DNA from: Rhodobacteraceae bacterium Araon29
GTDB lineage: Bacteria; Pseudomonadota; Alphaproteobacteria; Rhodobacterales; Rhodobacteraceae
Direction of reading: 5' to 3'
Assembly (NCBI GenBank): GCA_039640505.1
Contig: CP046865.1
Span: 1,603,501-1,667,500, forward strand
Length of the DNA stretch: 64,000 nt
Positions 17,337 through 26,561 of the stretch are shown here, one piece after another (within the stretch, counting starts at the first letter, position 1; every line of letters starts with the position of its first letter). The position numbers were made by a program, and so were the translations under genes. The notes below the pieces were generated by a model, which did not search any database, had not been told where the DNA came from, and was given only the letters and a program-made list of their open reading frames with translations.

Positions 17337-19325
17337 ATGGCCAAAATAAATGAAATTATAGAACATCCCGACATGGCAATTGAGATGCCGGATGGATGCC
17401 GGTTATCCGCCCGCGTCTGGATGCCCGCCAATGCGATAGACTCGCCCGTTCCCGCCATTTTAGAGTTTCTTCCCTATCGCAAACGTGATGGAACAACTGC
17501 ACGCGATTGCCTCACTCATCCTTATTTTGCAAAAAATGGGTATGCCTGTGTTCGAGTGGATATGCGCGGCAATGGCGATAGCCAAGGCATCATGGAGGAT
17601 GAATATACCGAGCAAGAACTTAGCGATGCTGAGGCAACCATCGCCTGGCTCGCGCAGCAAGCTTGGTGCAGCGGCAGCGTTGGAATGATGGGGATAAGTT
17701 GGGGCGGGTTTAATTCACTGCAAGTGGCTGCCCGTCAGCCATCAGCTTTAAAGGCCATAATTACGCTCTGTTCGACGGTCGACAGATATGCGGATGATAT
17801 TCATTTCAAAGGCGGATGCCTGTTAAATGAAAATCTTGGCTGGGGATCGACCATGTGGGCCTATTCATCCCGTGCGCCCGACCCTGCTTTGGTGGGGGAT
17901 GCGTGGCGCGATATGTGGCTGGCTCGACTTGAGGCAGATCCATTTTTACCAGCGGTCTGGCTTTCTCATCAGAACCGAGATGCCTATTGGGAACATGGCT
18001 CAATCTGCGAGGATTATTCCACGATCAAGGCGGCCACGTTGGCCGTTGGCGGGTGGGGGGATGGGTATAAAAATACAGTCTCCCATTTGGTCGAAAACCT
18101 ATCTGCGCCTGTGAAAGGGATCATTGGACCATGGGTGCATAAATATCCGCATTTCGCCGTGCCAGAGCCGCGCATTGGGTTTTTACACGAAGCGCTGCGT
18201 TGGTGGGACCATTGGTTGAAAGGAAAAGATACCGGGGTCAACAAAGACCCTGATTATACAGCCTATCTCATGGACGGTGTGCGGCCAAAGACTTGGTATG
18301 AGCAGCGAACGGGTCATTGGATTGCCTCGAACAACTGGCCGGATGAACTTGGCCATGATCATTGGCACCTGCAGCCCGGGAGTGTTCTTGCAGGGCAGGC
18401 GGCCGACTTAAGCGAGCTTATTGCATCGCCGCAAACCTGTGGGGCGGCCTCGGGCGAATATTGCGCTATTTGGCTCGGTCCGGAAATGCCTGGGGATCAA
18501 CGCAGCGACGATGCCGTATCAGCGTGTTATACATCCGCACCGCTGATACAGGATTTGGACATTGTGGGCGCTCCAAAAGTCACGCTAAAACTGAGCGCAA
18601 ATAAACCAGCCGCACAGATTGCTGTGCGTTTAAATCATGTACATCCAGACGGGGCATCAACGCGCATCACCTATGGAGTTTTGAATTTATGCCACCGCAA
18701 TGGCCACGATACCGCCGTAGCTTTGGTGCCGGATGAGACTATTGAAATTTCCCTAAATCTTGATCAAATCGCATACCGTGTTCCGCGGGGGCACTCTATT
18801 CGGGTCGCAATTTCATCCAATTACTGGCCGTTACTCTGGCCGGTCCCTGAGCCTGCTGAACTGTACTTAAAGGCAGGCGTGATTGATATCCCCAATCGGC
18901 CAAGCGGGACCACGGATGAAAGAATATTTCCACAACCCGAAACTGATGCGCCATGGGAAGTTATGACCATCCGTCAGCCTAGTCATCAAAGGCGCCATAC
19001 CACGGATATGGTGAACGGATCAGAAACGCTTGAGATTATTGATGATTTTGGATCTGTAAAGGACTTGGATCATGGGTTATTCAACGGGGGGGTGGCCCGG
19101 GAATGGTGGACAATTCACCCTGATGATCCGCTCTGTGCAAACGGCCAAACACACTGGACCTGTGAAAATAGCCGTGGTGATTGGTCTGTACGAACAGAAA
19201 CATATGCAAAGATGGTTTCAGATGCAGATTACTTTTATCTTACAGCACGCCTAGAGGCTTATGAAAATGATGCTTTGGTCTTTGAAAAAGACATCTCAGA
19301 ACAGATTAAAAGGGATCTCAGGTAG
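17337..19325 (+). CDS. CocE/NonD-family serine hydrolase (X-Pro dipeptidyl-peptidase-like)
   Basis: 662 residues, cytoplasmic, with no signal peptide. The N-terminal alpha/beta-hydrolase domain has the nucleophile elbow GISWGG with Ser121 and the charged lead-in VDMRGNGDSQG at about 74-84. A likely catalytic His lies in GPWVHKYPHF. The C-terminal half is the jelly-roll PepX_C domain (VTLKLSANKPAAQIAVRLNHV, then VPRGHSIRVAISSNYWP). Such enzymes hydrolyse esters or amides, for example cocaine, glutaryl amides and X-Pro peptides. It converges on the dipeptide-type ABC importer with only four bases between stop codons, so the importer may supply its substrate. Confidence 0.88.
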   Translation: MAKINEIIEHPDMAIEMPDGCRLSARVWMPANAIDSPVPAILEFLPYRKRDGTTARDCLTHPYFAKNGYACVRVDMRGNGDSQGIMEDEYTEQELSDAEATIAWLAQQAWCSGSVGMMGISWGGFNSLQVAARQPSALKAIITLCSTVDRYADDIHFKGGCLLNENLGWGSTMWAYSSRAPDPALVGDAWRDMWLARLEADPFLPAVWLSHQNRDAYWEHGSICEDYSTIKAATLAVGGWGDGYKNTVSHLVENLSAPVKGIIGPWVHKYPHFAVPEPRIGFLHEALRWWDHWLKGKDTGVNKDPDYTAYLMDGVRPKTWYEQRTGHWIASNNWPDELGHDHWHLQPGSVLAGQAADLSELIASPQTCGAASGEYCAIWLGPEMPGDQRSDDAVSACYTSAPLIQDLDIVGAPKVTLKLSANKPAAQIAVRLNHVHPDGASTRITYGVLNLCHRNGHDTAVALVPDETIEISLNLDQIAYRVPRGHSIRVAISSNYWPLLWPVPEPAELYLKAGVIDIPNRPSGTTDERIFPQPETDAPWEVMTIRQPSHQRRHTTDMVNGSETLEIIDDFGSVKDLDHGLFNGGVAREWWTIHPDDPLCANGQTHWTCENSRGDWSVRTETYAKMVSDADYFYLTARLEAYENDALVFEKDISEQIKRDLR

Positions 19326-19329
19326 TAGG

Positions 19330-20955
19330 CTAACTTTCCAAATCGGCGCGTTTGGCGTTTAGATTGGTCAACCAATCGGGGTCCATCTCTGGAACTGAGG
19401 ATAGCAGTAATTCGGTATAATCCGGATGCGGTGGCTGAAAAACCTCGGTTTTTCGGCCCTGTTCAACGACTTTTCCTTCGTTCATAACCACCACTTGATC
19501 CGAGATGGCCTTGACCGTGGAAATATCATGCGTGATAAATAGATATGTCAGTCCCAATTCTTTTTGCAACCGCAGTAGTAGCTTTAGAATGCCTTCCTGA
19601 ACAATCTGATCAAGGGCCGAGGTAACTTCGTCGCAAATCACAAAATCTGGATTGGCGGCCAAAGCCCGGGCAATACAAATACGCTGTTTTTGACCACCGG
19701 ACAATTCGCCTGGAAGGCGCTCGAGAAAGCGGCCATCCAGTTCAATCATCTCAAGCAATTCAAGAATGCGTTCATTTTTGGCTTTGCCACGCAGACTAAG
19801 ATAGAATTCCAGCGGCCGCCCAATAATATCGCGCACTGTTTGACGGGGGTTCATCGCCGTGTCGGCCATTTGATAGATCATTTGAATACGGCGCTTTTGG
19901 TCTTTGCTGCGATCGGCCAATGCCGGCGGCAATTCGGTGCCGTCAAAATGCACACTGCCGGCGGTTTGCGGCAGCAGGCCGGTGATCACCCGCGCCGTTG
20001 TCGATTTTCCTGAACCAGACTCGCCGACCACTGCGACAGTTGATCCTTTGGGAACTTCGATATCAACGTCAAACAAAACTTTTGACGTGCCATAGGCTGC
20101 ATCAATGCCCTTCAGCGATAAGATGCTCTGACCTATTTCCTGTTCTTTCTTTTCCAACGCACGCACTGACCAAAGCGATTTAGTGTAGTTTTCTTTTGGC
20201 GTGCTTAACATCTCGCGGGTAGGGGCCTCTTCTACCTCATAGCCGTAGCGCAGAACCTTTATGAAATCGGACATCTGGGCCACCACAGCAAGATCATGGG
20301 TGATGTAAATCGCAGCCGTATTAAACTCTTCGACAATTTTGCGCATTGAAGACAACACTTCCACCTGCGTTGTCACATCCAAAGCTGTGGTTGGTTCATC
20401 AAAAACAATTAAATCCGGCCGCGGTGACATTGCCATTGCCGTCATTACGCGCTGTAATTGCCCGCCGGACACCTGATGCGGGTAGCGGTCACCAATATGT
20501 TCAGGGTCGGGTAAATTCAACGCATCATAAAGGATACGAGCATCGTTATAGGCTTCACTGCGATCTTTAAGGCCAGATCGAATTGTCGAAGCCGTGGTTT
20601 GCGCAATAAGCCGATGGGCAGGATTGAATGAAGCTGCAGCCGATTGCGCAACATAAGTCATTCGATTGCCCCAGAATTTTCGCCGCTCAGCATCGCTTAA
20701 CTTTGCCAAGTCCACACCGTCAAAGATAATTTCCCCGGCTGTTATCCGGCAACCTGGCTGGGTATAGCCCATAGCGGCAAGACCCAGAGTGGATTTTCCG
20801 GCACCAGATTCGCCAATAAGTCCCATGACCTCACCGCGCCGCAGTGTAAGGTCAACGCCATTGACGATGTCATGCCACTTTTCATCTGAAAACCCTTGGA
20901 TTTTTAGGCCTTTGATATCAAGCAGGATATCGCCTTTTAGATTGCTTTTATTCAT
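19330..20955 (-). CDS. Dipeptide-type ABC transporter, fused double ATPase (DppD-DppF)
   Basis: 541 residues holding two ABC ATPase domains in tandem. The first has Walker A GESGAGKST and signature VSGGQLQRV. The second has GESGSGKST and LSGGQKQRICIARAL. Both have Walker B DEPTTALD- or DEVTSALD-type ends. Single-chain fusions of this kind serve peptide/nickel (PepT) importers. The frame could begin at 20997, but the ATG at 20955 starts just before the conserved part and overlaps the preceding permease by only eight bases. It energises the DppB/DppC pair encoded upstream. Confidence 0.92.
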   Translation of the reverse strand: MNKSNLKGDILLDIKGLKIQGFSDEKWHDIVNGVDLTLRRGEVMGLIGESGAGKSTLGLAAMGYTQPGCRITAGEIIFDGVDLAKLSDAERRKFWGNRMTYVAQSAAASFNPAHRLIAQTTASTIRSGLKDRSEAYNDARILYDALNLPDPEHIGDRYPHQVSGGQLQRVMTAMAMSPRPDLIVFDEPTTALDVTTQVEVLSSMRKIVEEFNTAAIYITHDLAVVAQMSDFIKVLRYGYEVEEAPTREMLSTPKENYTKSLWSVRALEKKEQEIGQSILSLKGIDAAYGTSKVLFDVDIEVPKGSTVAVVGESGSGKSTTARVITGLLPQTAGSVHFDGTELPPALADRSKDQKRRIQMIYQMADTAMNPRQTVRDIIGRPLEFYLSLRGKAKNERILELLEMIELDGRFLERLPGELSGGQKQRICIARALAANPDFVICDEVTSALDQIVQEGILKLLLRLQKELGLTYLFITHDISTVKAISDQVVVMNEGKVVEQGRKTEVFQPPHPDYTELLLSSVPEMDPDWLTNLNAKRADLES

Positions 20956-21865
20956 CGCGAATACCACTTGTTTTGTGCAAGAACCAATCCACAACAAAAT
21001 TTACCGCCACTGTTAGCAATGCAATAGCCGACGCAGGCAGCAAGGGTGTCAGACCAGCTTTCAGATCATATTGCGCAAATTGGATTAACGAGGCGTTTTC
21101 GCGGACCATTGATCCCCAATCCGCTGTGGGTGGTTGAATGCCAACACCTAAGAAAGACAGTGCAGCAATTGCAAGAAAGACAAAGCAGAAGCGCAACCCA
21201 AACTCAGCAACCAGAGGCGGCATTATATTGGGCAGAATTTCGCGCCGCATTATCCATCCTATGCCTTCGCCCCGCAGGCGTGCCGCCTCTACATAATCCA
21301 TAACCACAACATTAATGGCCACTGCGCGCGTTAGGCGAAACACGCGTGTGCTATCTAGAACGGCGATAATTATAATAAGGTTAACCACAGTTGAGCCAAA
21401 AATTGAAAGCAGTACCAAAGCAAAAATTAGGCTGGGAATGGCCATAAGAACATCCACGGTACGGCTTAGAAATTGATCCAGATAGGATCGATTAATCGCC
21501 GCAGCTAGTCCCAAAGTACCGCCAATCAAAAAAGCAAGAAAAGTGGTCGCAACCGCAATGCCAACAGTATTGCGTGCACCAAAAATCATACGCGAAAATA
21601 TGTCCCGTCCTATTTGATCTGTGCCAAAAATAAATTCGGAACTCCAAGGCGCATAGGGTACTGGAAACACCTCAGCTTCGCCATAGGGTGCAAAGAACGG
21701 CGCAAAGATTGCAACAATGGCATAGATAAGAATAACGGCCATCCCAAAACGGGCGGTCATTGGGGACTTTTTTAAGTCCAGCTTTAATCTTGTCCAAAGA
21801 GTGCGACGTTCTTGAAACGCGCCGACTTCGCCAAGTGCAGAATAGGTTTCAGGTTCTTGTGTCAT
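20948..21865 (-). CDS. Dipeptide-type ABC transporter permease (DppC)
   Basis: 305 residues. The first membrane span (about 40-60) is followed by a periplasmic loop with the DppC signature FGTDQIGRDIFSRMIFGAR. The EAA loop contains EAARLRGEGIGWIMRREILPN. It overlaps DppB by four bases on one side and the ATPase by eight on the other, so the whole importer is one transcript. Confidence 0.94.
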   Translation of the reverse strand: MTQEPETYSALGEVGAFQERRTLWTRLKLDLKKSPMTARFGMAVILIYAIVAIFAPFFAPYGEAEVFPVPYAPWSSEFIFGTDQIGRDIFSRMIFGARNTVGIAVATTFLAFLIGGTLGLAAAINRSYLDQFLSRTVDVLMAIPSLIFALVLLSIFGSTVVNLIIIIAVLDSTRVFRLTRAVAINVVVMDYVEAARLRGEGIGWIMRREILPNIMPPLVAEFGLRFCFVFLAIAALSFLGVGIQPPTADWGSMVRENASLIQFAQYDLKAGLTPLLPASAIALLTVAVNFVVDWFLHKTSGIRDE

Positions 21866-22842
21866 TTTGGGTGCAGAAGCCTCGGATTGGTTATGATGCC
21901 AATAATATCGGCTGTCAGATTAAGCAGGATATACGTCATGGCAAAAATCAAGGCGCAGCCTTGAACGACCGGAATATCGCGGCTTGTCACAGCATCTACC
22001 ATCAATTGACCAACTCCGGGATAGACAAACACCACTTCCACAACCACAACCCCAACCACCAGATATGCAAGATTAAAGGCGATCACGGTGGCAATCGGTG
22101 CCCAGGCATTGGGCAATGCATGTTTGATGATGACTTCTGTTTGGGATGCGCCAGACAGACGCGCCATTTGAATATAGGGGCTGGCAAGCAAATTGATAAT
22201 GGCTGCCCGGGTCATCCGCATCATATGTGCAACAATCACAAGCGTGAGAGTCATAGCGGGCAGGGCGGCTTTAAACATTCGCTCTGCTAAAGGTGTTGCT
22301 GCATCTACATTGGCAAGCGATGGAAATACTGGCCAGAGCGAAGCCAGTAGCAGAATAAGAATATAGGCGACGAAAAACTCAGGAAAAGAAATGGTGGTTA
22401 ACGTGGCCGTATTGATAGTGCGATCATAAATCGAATTGCGATAGAGCGCGCTGGATATACCAAGCGCAAGGGAAATAGGAACTGCTATAATCGCTGTCAT
22501 TGAGGCCAAAAACAAAGTGTTCCACAATCGTGGGGCAATAAGATCAACCACGGGTCGGGATCGGTCCACCCCGGAGGCATTTCGGCCAGAGAAGGAGGTG
22601 CCTAGGTCACCTTGGACAACATTGCCTATCCATTGCGCGTATCGCATGTATGCCGGCTCATCCAGCCCAAGTTCACGGCGAAATGCAGCCACCGTTTCTT
22701 TGGTGGCGGCCTGTCCTAGCACTGCTTCGCCAAAGTCACCGGGCAACATTTCTATGGCCGAAAAAATAATGATTGAGACGATAAATAGTGTGGCAAGCCC
22801 CAAGCCTAAACGCTCAAGAACCGTTCTAAATACAGGATGCAA
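21862..22842 (-). CDS. Dipeptide-type ABC transporter permease (DppB)
   Basis: 326 residues and six membrane spans, with the DppB opening (LATLFIVSIIIFSAIEMLPGD) and an EAA loop (YIQMARLSGASQTEVIIKHA). The large periplasmic loop at about 50-110 is typical of the family. It lies 75 bases after the binding-protein gene and forms a heterodimer with the next product. Confidence 0.94.
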   Translation of the reverse strand: MHPVFRTVLERLGLGLATLFIVSIIIFSAIEMLPGDFGEAVLGQAATKETVAAFRRELGLDEPAYMRYAQWIGNVVQGDLGTSFSGRNASGVDRSRPVVDLIAPRLWNTLFLASMTAIIAVPISLALGISSALYRNSIYDRTINTATLTTISFPEFFVAYILILLLASLWPVFPSLANVDAATPLAERMFKAALPAMTLTLVIVAHMMRMTRAAIINLLASPYIQMARLSGASQTEVIIKHALPNAWAPIATVIAFNLAYLVVGVVVVEVVFVYPGVGQLMVDAVTSRDIPVVQGCALIFAMTYILLNLTADIIGIITNPRLLHPK

Positions 22843-22917
22843 GGGAAATCACCGATTTGTTAGATTAAGTTATTGTACAGGCCAACAGGGGTCGGCCTGT
22901 ACAAATGATATGTGAAG

Positions 22918-24525
22918 TTATCCTTCGACCCACCAACGCTCGGCGGCTTTTCCGCCATCAAGATCCCAGTTGGCCGCCATTTCATCTGGCTGGCCAATTC
23001 TCTTGTTCACTGCTGAGATATAGTTGGCAAACATTGGAACCAATGCGCCACCATCATCATTAACCAGTGACTGCGCTTCGTAATACTGCTCGCGACGTTT
23101 TGTAGTATCGAGCTCTTTACGGGCTGCTTGGACCAACTCATTAAACCGCGCAGATGCATCTGTGCCTTTCCAGGCTGTATCATTCCATTCGGTGTCGTTG
23201 GTATAAGCTGCTGAGAACATCCAGTCTTCGGTCGGACGGCCGCCCCAATAGCAGGCACACCAGCCTTTTTTGTTCCACACGTTGGACCAATACCCATCAG
23301 ATGGCTCACGCACCACTTCGACGTTGATACCGGCTTCAGCTGCAGAGTTTGCGATCAACTGGGCGGCATCGACGGCACCGGCAAAGGCGGCATCGGCTGC
23401 AGACAGTTGGATCGCGCCTGAGTGGCCGGATTTCTTGTAGTGGAAAGCCGCACGATCGGCATCAAATTCCCGCTGGGGAAGATCGCCATTGTGATAAGGA
23501 TTTGCAGTTGAGATTGGGTGATCATTGCCCAGCGCACCATGTCCAAGCAGAATTTTGTCAACCAGTTCCTGACGTTTGACAGAATACTTCATCGCCATGC
23601 GCAAATCGTAGTTGTCAAATGGTGCAACATCTAGCCGCATTGGGAATGTATAGTGCAGTGTACCTGTATTTTCCTGAACATTCAGGTTTGGCACACGTTC
23701 CATTAGATTAACTGTTTTGGGATCAACTCTGTCGATGATATCCACATCGCCATTCATTGCAGCATTTTGCCGTGCCGTCACATCAATCAAAGAAAGAATT
23801 TCGATTGAGTCTGCGTGGCCTGCGCCCTCTTTCCAGTAATTTGGGAATCTGGTGAATTTTGCAGTGACGCCGGGCTCAAAGCTATCCAGAACAAATCCGC
23901 CGGTTCCGATCCCTGAACTCCAATCCATGGTGCCATCGCCATTGGATGGGCGAATTGAGAAGTGGTAATCTGAAACGATGAACGGGAAGTCGGCATTGCC
24001 ATCAGCAAGAGCAAACACAACTGTGTCGCCGTCAACTGAAATTTCATTGACCGCAGTTAGCAAACCTTTGGCCGCAGATGTTGAATCTTCACCACGGTGG
24101 TGGTTGAAGCTGTCGACAACATCTTGCGGTGTAAGGGTTTTGCCATTGTGGAACTCTACGCCAGAGCGGATCTTAAACCGCCAAGTGGCCGCATCGGCGG
24201 AGGCTTCATAGCTTTCAGCGAGTTCAGGGCGAAGTTGTCCGTTCGGGCCCACTTCTGTGAGGTGGTTTGAAAAGGTGTACCCGACAATGTTACTCCAACC
24301 ATTTTCAAAAGTGGCTGGGTCTAATGTGTCTGTTGTTGAACCATGGCCCATGCCAAACTTCATTAATCCGCCTTTTTTCGGCGTTGCGGCAAAAGCTTGT
24401 GTCGCCAGACCTAAGGCTGCTGGTACAGCAACACCGGCCGCCAGTGCAGATGTCATAAACTGCCGTCGGTCGATAAGGCCTCGCATGAGCAAGGATTGTT
24501 GCTGCTTTACAAATTTATCAGTCAT
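22918..24525 (-). CDS. Dipeptide-type ABC transporter substrate-binding protein (family 5), Tat-exported
   Basis: 535 residues, the normal size for family 5. The leader has Arg20-Arg21 in DRRQFMTSALAAG followed by a hydrophobic stretch ending near QAFAA. Family 5 blocks include ESYEASADAATWRFKIRSGVEFHNGKTLTPQDVV and YSVKRQELVDKILLGHG. It is the first gene of the importer operon, so the promoter should lie in 24526-24987. The ligand could be an oligopeptide or an acylated amine; the CocE-like hydrolase on the other side is the only hint. Confidence 0.93.
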   Translation of the reverse strand: MTDKFVKQQQSLLMRGLIDRRQFMTSALAAGVAVPAALGLATQAFAATPKKGGLMKFGMGHGSTTDTLDPATFENGWSNIVGYTFSNHLTEVGPNGQLRPELAESYEASADAATWRFKIRSGVEFHNGKTLTPQDVVDSFNHHRGEDSTSAAKGLLTAVNEISVDGDTVVFALADGNADFPFIVSDYHFSIRPSNGDGTMDWSSGIGTGGFVLDSFEPGVTAKFTRFPNYWKEGAGHADSIEILSLIDVTARQNAAMNGDVDIIDRVDPKTVNLMERVPNLNVQENTGTLHYTFPMRLDVAPFDNYDLRMAMKYSVKRQELVDKILLGHGALGNDHPISTANPYHNGDLPQREFDADRAAFHYKKSGHSGAIQLSAADAAFAGAVDAAQLIANSAAEAGINVEVVREPSDGYWSNVWNKKGWCACYWGGRPTEDWMFSAAYTNDTEWNDTAWKGTDASARFNELVQAARKELDTTKRREQYYEAQSLVNDDGGALVPMFANYISAVNKRIGQPDEMAANWDLDGGKAAERWWVEG

Positions 24526-24987
24526 GTTTTCCCCCTGATTGGAAATTTGATTTTGTGTAACCCAATAGAGATTGTGGGCGCACTAATATCAAGACAAAAT
24601 TTGGAAATAAGCCAAAAAAAGAACAAGTAAACGGACTTTGTTTGAAAAGATATTTTGACAAATGTATGAAATATCTTGGTAAGTGACAGTTAATATTTTA
24701 AATTTGTACCGCTTGCTGAGGTTTTTTCTGACATTAAGTGTCGCAAAATTATTAATATGATAAAATATACAGGATTGTTTTAGTGGAGTGTTTTCCGTTT
24801 AAACAATAAAATCAAGCGATGGCCAAACCTTGGATATAATCCATCTTTGATTGAACTCTTTGAGATTTCGTATAATGGTGTTGTAGTAAAAGGCACAAAT
24901 CCGAATATGGTGAGTTGACCCTGAACTATGAAAAAGTAAATTGGTTCGGTTTATGGTCCAGGTTCGCTGGCCGATGAGAGATGTACC
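24526..24987. other. AT-rich divergent promoter region
   Basis: 462 bases between the peptide-binding protein (minus) and the pentapeptide protein (plus). The composition is clearly AT-rich. No open frame looks like a gene, and I recognised no clear operator or RNA structure. Promoters for both flanking genes must lie here. Confidence 0.4.
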
Positions 24988-25479
24988 ATGAGCAAAATAG
25001 TAACTGAAAAAATAGCACCCCATATCAAGCTTTTCATGTGCATTTTTTGGTTCAGGCGCATTTGCGCTGCATCGATATTTTTAATGGTGGGCATTCAAGC
25101 CCTAGCTGAAGACTGCTTGAGCTGTAATTTTGACAACCAAAACCTAGCCTTTGTCGATTTTGCAAACAGCGATCTTTCCGGCTCTTCCTTTCGCAATGCC
25201 TATCTTGTGGGTGCCAATTTCACCAATGCGGTTCTGGACAGATCTGATTTCTCAGATGCGATTGCAAATTCAGCAGTTTTCAAAGATGCGCATCTTGAAA
25301 ATACTATCTTTATGGCAACCGAACTTGAGCTAGCCGTTTTTGAAGGCGCACATATTTTAGGTGCCAATTTTACAAAGGCGTATCTGGTGCATTCAAGACT
25401 GGATAACCAAAATGCTAATGGCGCTATTTTCTGTATGACAGTGATGTTTGATGCTACTGAAAGCAATAGGGATTGCTAA
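24988..25479 (+). CDS. Exported pentapeptide-repeat protein
   Basis: 163 residues. A hydrophobic leader at about 25-45 ends near QALAED, so the protein is probably periplasmic. The rest is made of A(D/N)LxxANF-type repeats: NLAFVDFANSDLSGSSF, YLVGANFTNAVLDRSDF and HILGANFTKAYLVHSRL. These should fold as a right-handed quadrilateral beta-helix. Two cysteines (EDCLSC) sit just after the leader, with further cysteines at the C-terminus. It stands alone, with no evident partner. Function is not predictable; pentapeptide proteins range from DNA-gyrase protectors to structural scaffolds. Confidence 0.8.
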   Translation: MSKIVTEKIAPHIKLFMCIFWFRRICAASIFLMVGIQALAEDCLSCNFDNQNLAFVDFANSDLSGSSFRNAYLVGANFTNAVLDRSDFSDAIANSAVFKDAHLENTIFMATELELAVFEGAHILGANFTKAYLVHSRLDNQNANGAIFCMTVMFDATESNRDC

Positions 25480-25643
25480 ACCTCATTTTCAGTAGGGCAG
25501 AAAAAATTCAGCTAGCTGCAGCCTCAGTTTTAGGCTCCTACGCAGCAATTTTGGCGCGCAATTCTGAAAGTTCTTTGAAGTACTCAATTACAGGATCGCC
25601 GGTTGCGCCAGATGGCTTAAACCTCCTAAGCGAGATTGATCCA

Positions 25644-26561
25644 TTAGCCTAAAACATCAAGCACAGATTCGGCGATCATTGCGCTTACGCGTATATTCGA
25701 CTCTTCTGTCACGCCGGCAATATGCGGGGTGAGGATTAAGTTTTTGAGGCCTTGGAATTTCTCGGCACTTTCTTTGCTTAGCGGTTCGGTTTCAAAAACA
25801 TCCAGCGCTGCGCCAGCAATTTGCCCATTTACCAAACTGGTGGCCAGTGCGGCTTCATCCACCACACCCCCACGCGCCGCATTGATTAAAACAGCGCCGG
25901 TTTTCATCTGGCATAGCCGTGCTTGATTAATCAAATGATGCGTGTCGTTGCTTAAGGGAACATGAAGGCTAATCACATCCGATTTTTGTAGAACTTCGTC
26001 AAGAGATCTGCGCTGCGCTGATTTCCAAGCGGGATCATCGTCTTTTAGAAAGGGATCATATGCGTATATATCCATTCCAAGCGCAGCGGCGCGCCGAGCG
26101 GTTTCGCGGGCAATGGCCCCATAGCCAATGAGCCCCATTGTTTTTCCAGCGACTTCTCGCCCTGCACAGGCCATTCGCGGCCATGATCCCTCCAGCATAT
26201 CGGCCTTGGATTGATAGGCATTACGTAATAAAATCAACGCATTGGTGACCACATATTCAGCAACACTTAAATTGTTGGCACCAGTGGCAGGGATGACTGT
26301 AACTTCGAGATTTCTACACGCGTCCAAATCAATGTTGTCTAAACCTACCCCAAGCCGTCCAACGCATTTCAAATCGGGCGCTGATACTATCAAGTCTTTG
26401 GTCACTTGTGTTCTATTGCGTACAATAAGCGCCTGTACGCCTCCCATCAGGGCCTGAATTTGATCTTGGCTATCTGCCAGTTCTGGCGCGTAGGTGGTTG
26501 GATGGGCTGAAGATAACTTATCTACAGCCGCTCTATCCATAAATTCGGTGATTAAAATCAT
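25644..26561 (-). CDS. D-isomer 2-hydroxyacid dehydrogenase (SerA-like; candidate sulfolactate dehydrogenase)
   Basis: 305 residues, short for biosynthetic SerA and lacking the ACT domain. The NAD site is GLIGYGAIA (143-151). Catalytic Arg230 lies in NAARGGVVDE, the acidic residue in DVFETEP, and His280 in TPHIAG. It is the last gene of a series encoding a YihV-like kinase, YihT/LacD-like aldolase, sugar isomerase and aldehyde dehydrogenase, and it overlaps the dehydrogenase gene by four bases. (S)-sulfolactate dehydrogenase SlcC belongs to this family. In this context, oxidation of 3-sulfolactate to sulfopyruvate is a reasonable guess. Oxidation of a glycerate or other 2-hydroxy acid is the alternative. 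Confidence 0.85.
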   Translation of the reverse strand: MILITEFMDRAAVDKLSSAHPTTYAPELADSQDQIQALMGGVQALIVRNRTQVTKDLIVSAPDLKCVGRLGVGLDNIDLDACRNLEVTVIPATGANNLSVAEYVVTNALILLRNAYQSKADMLEGSWPRMACAGREVAGKTMGLIGYGAIARETARRAAALGMDIYAYDPFLKDDDPAWKSAQRRSLDEVLQKSDVISLHVPLSNDTHHLINQARLCQMKTGAVLINAARGGVVDEAALATSLVNGQIAGAALDVFETEPLSKESAEKFQGLKNLILTPHIAGVTEESNIRVSAMIAESVLDVLG

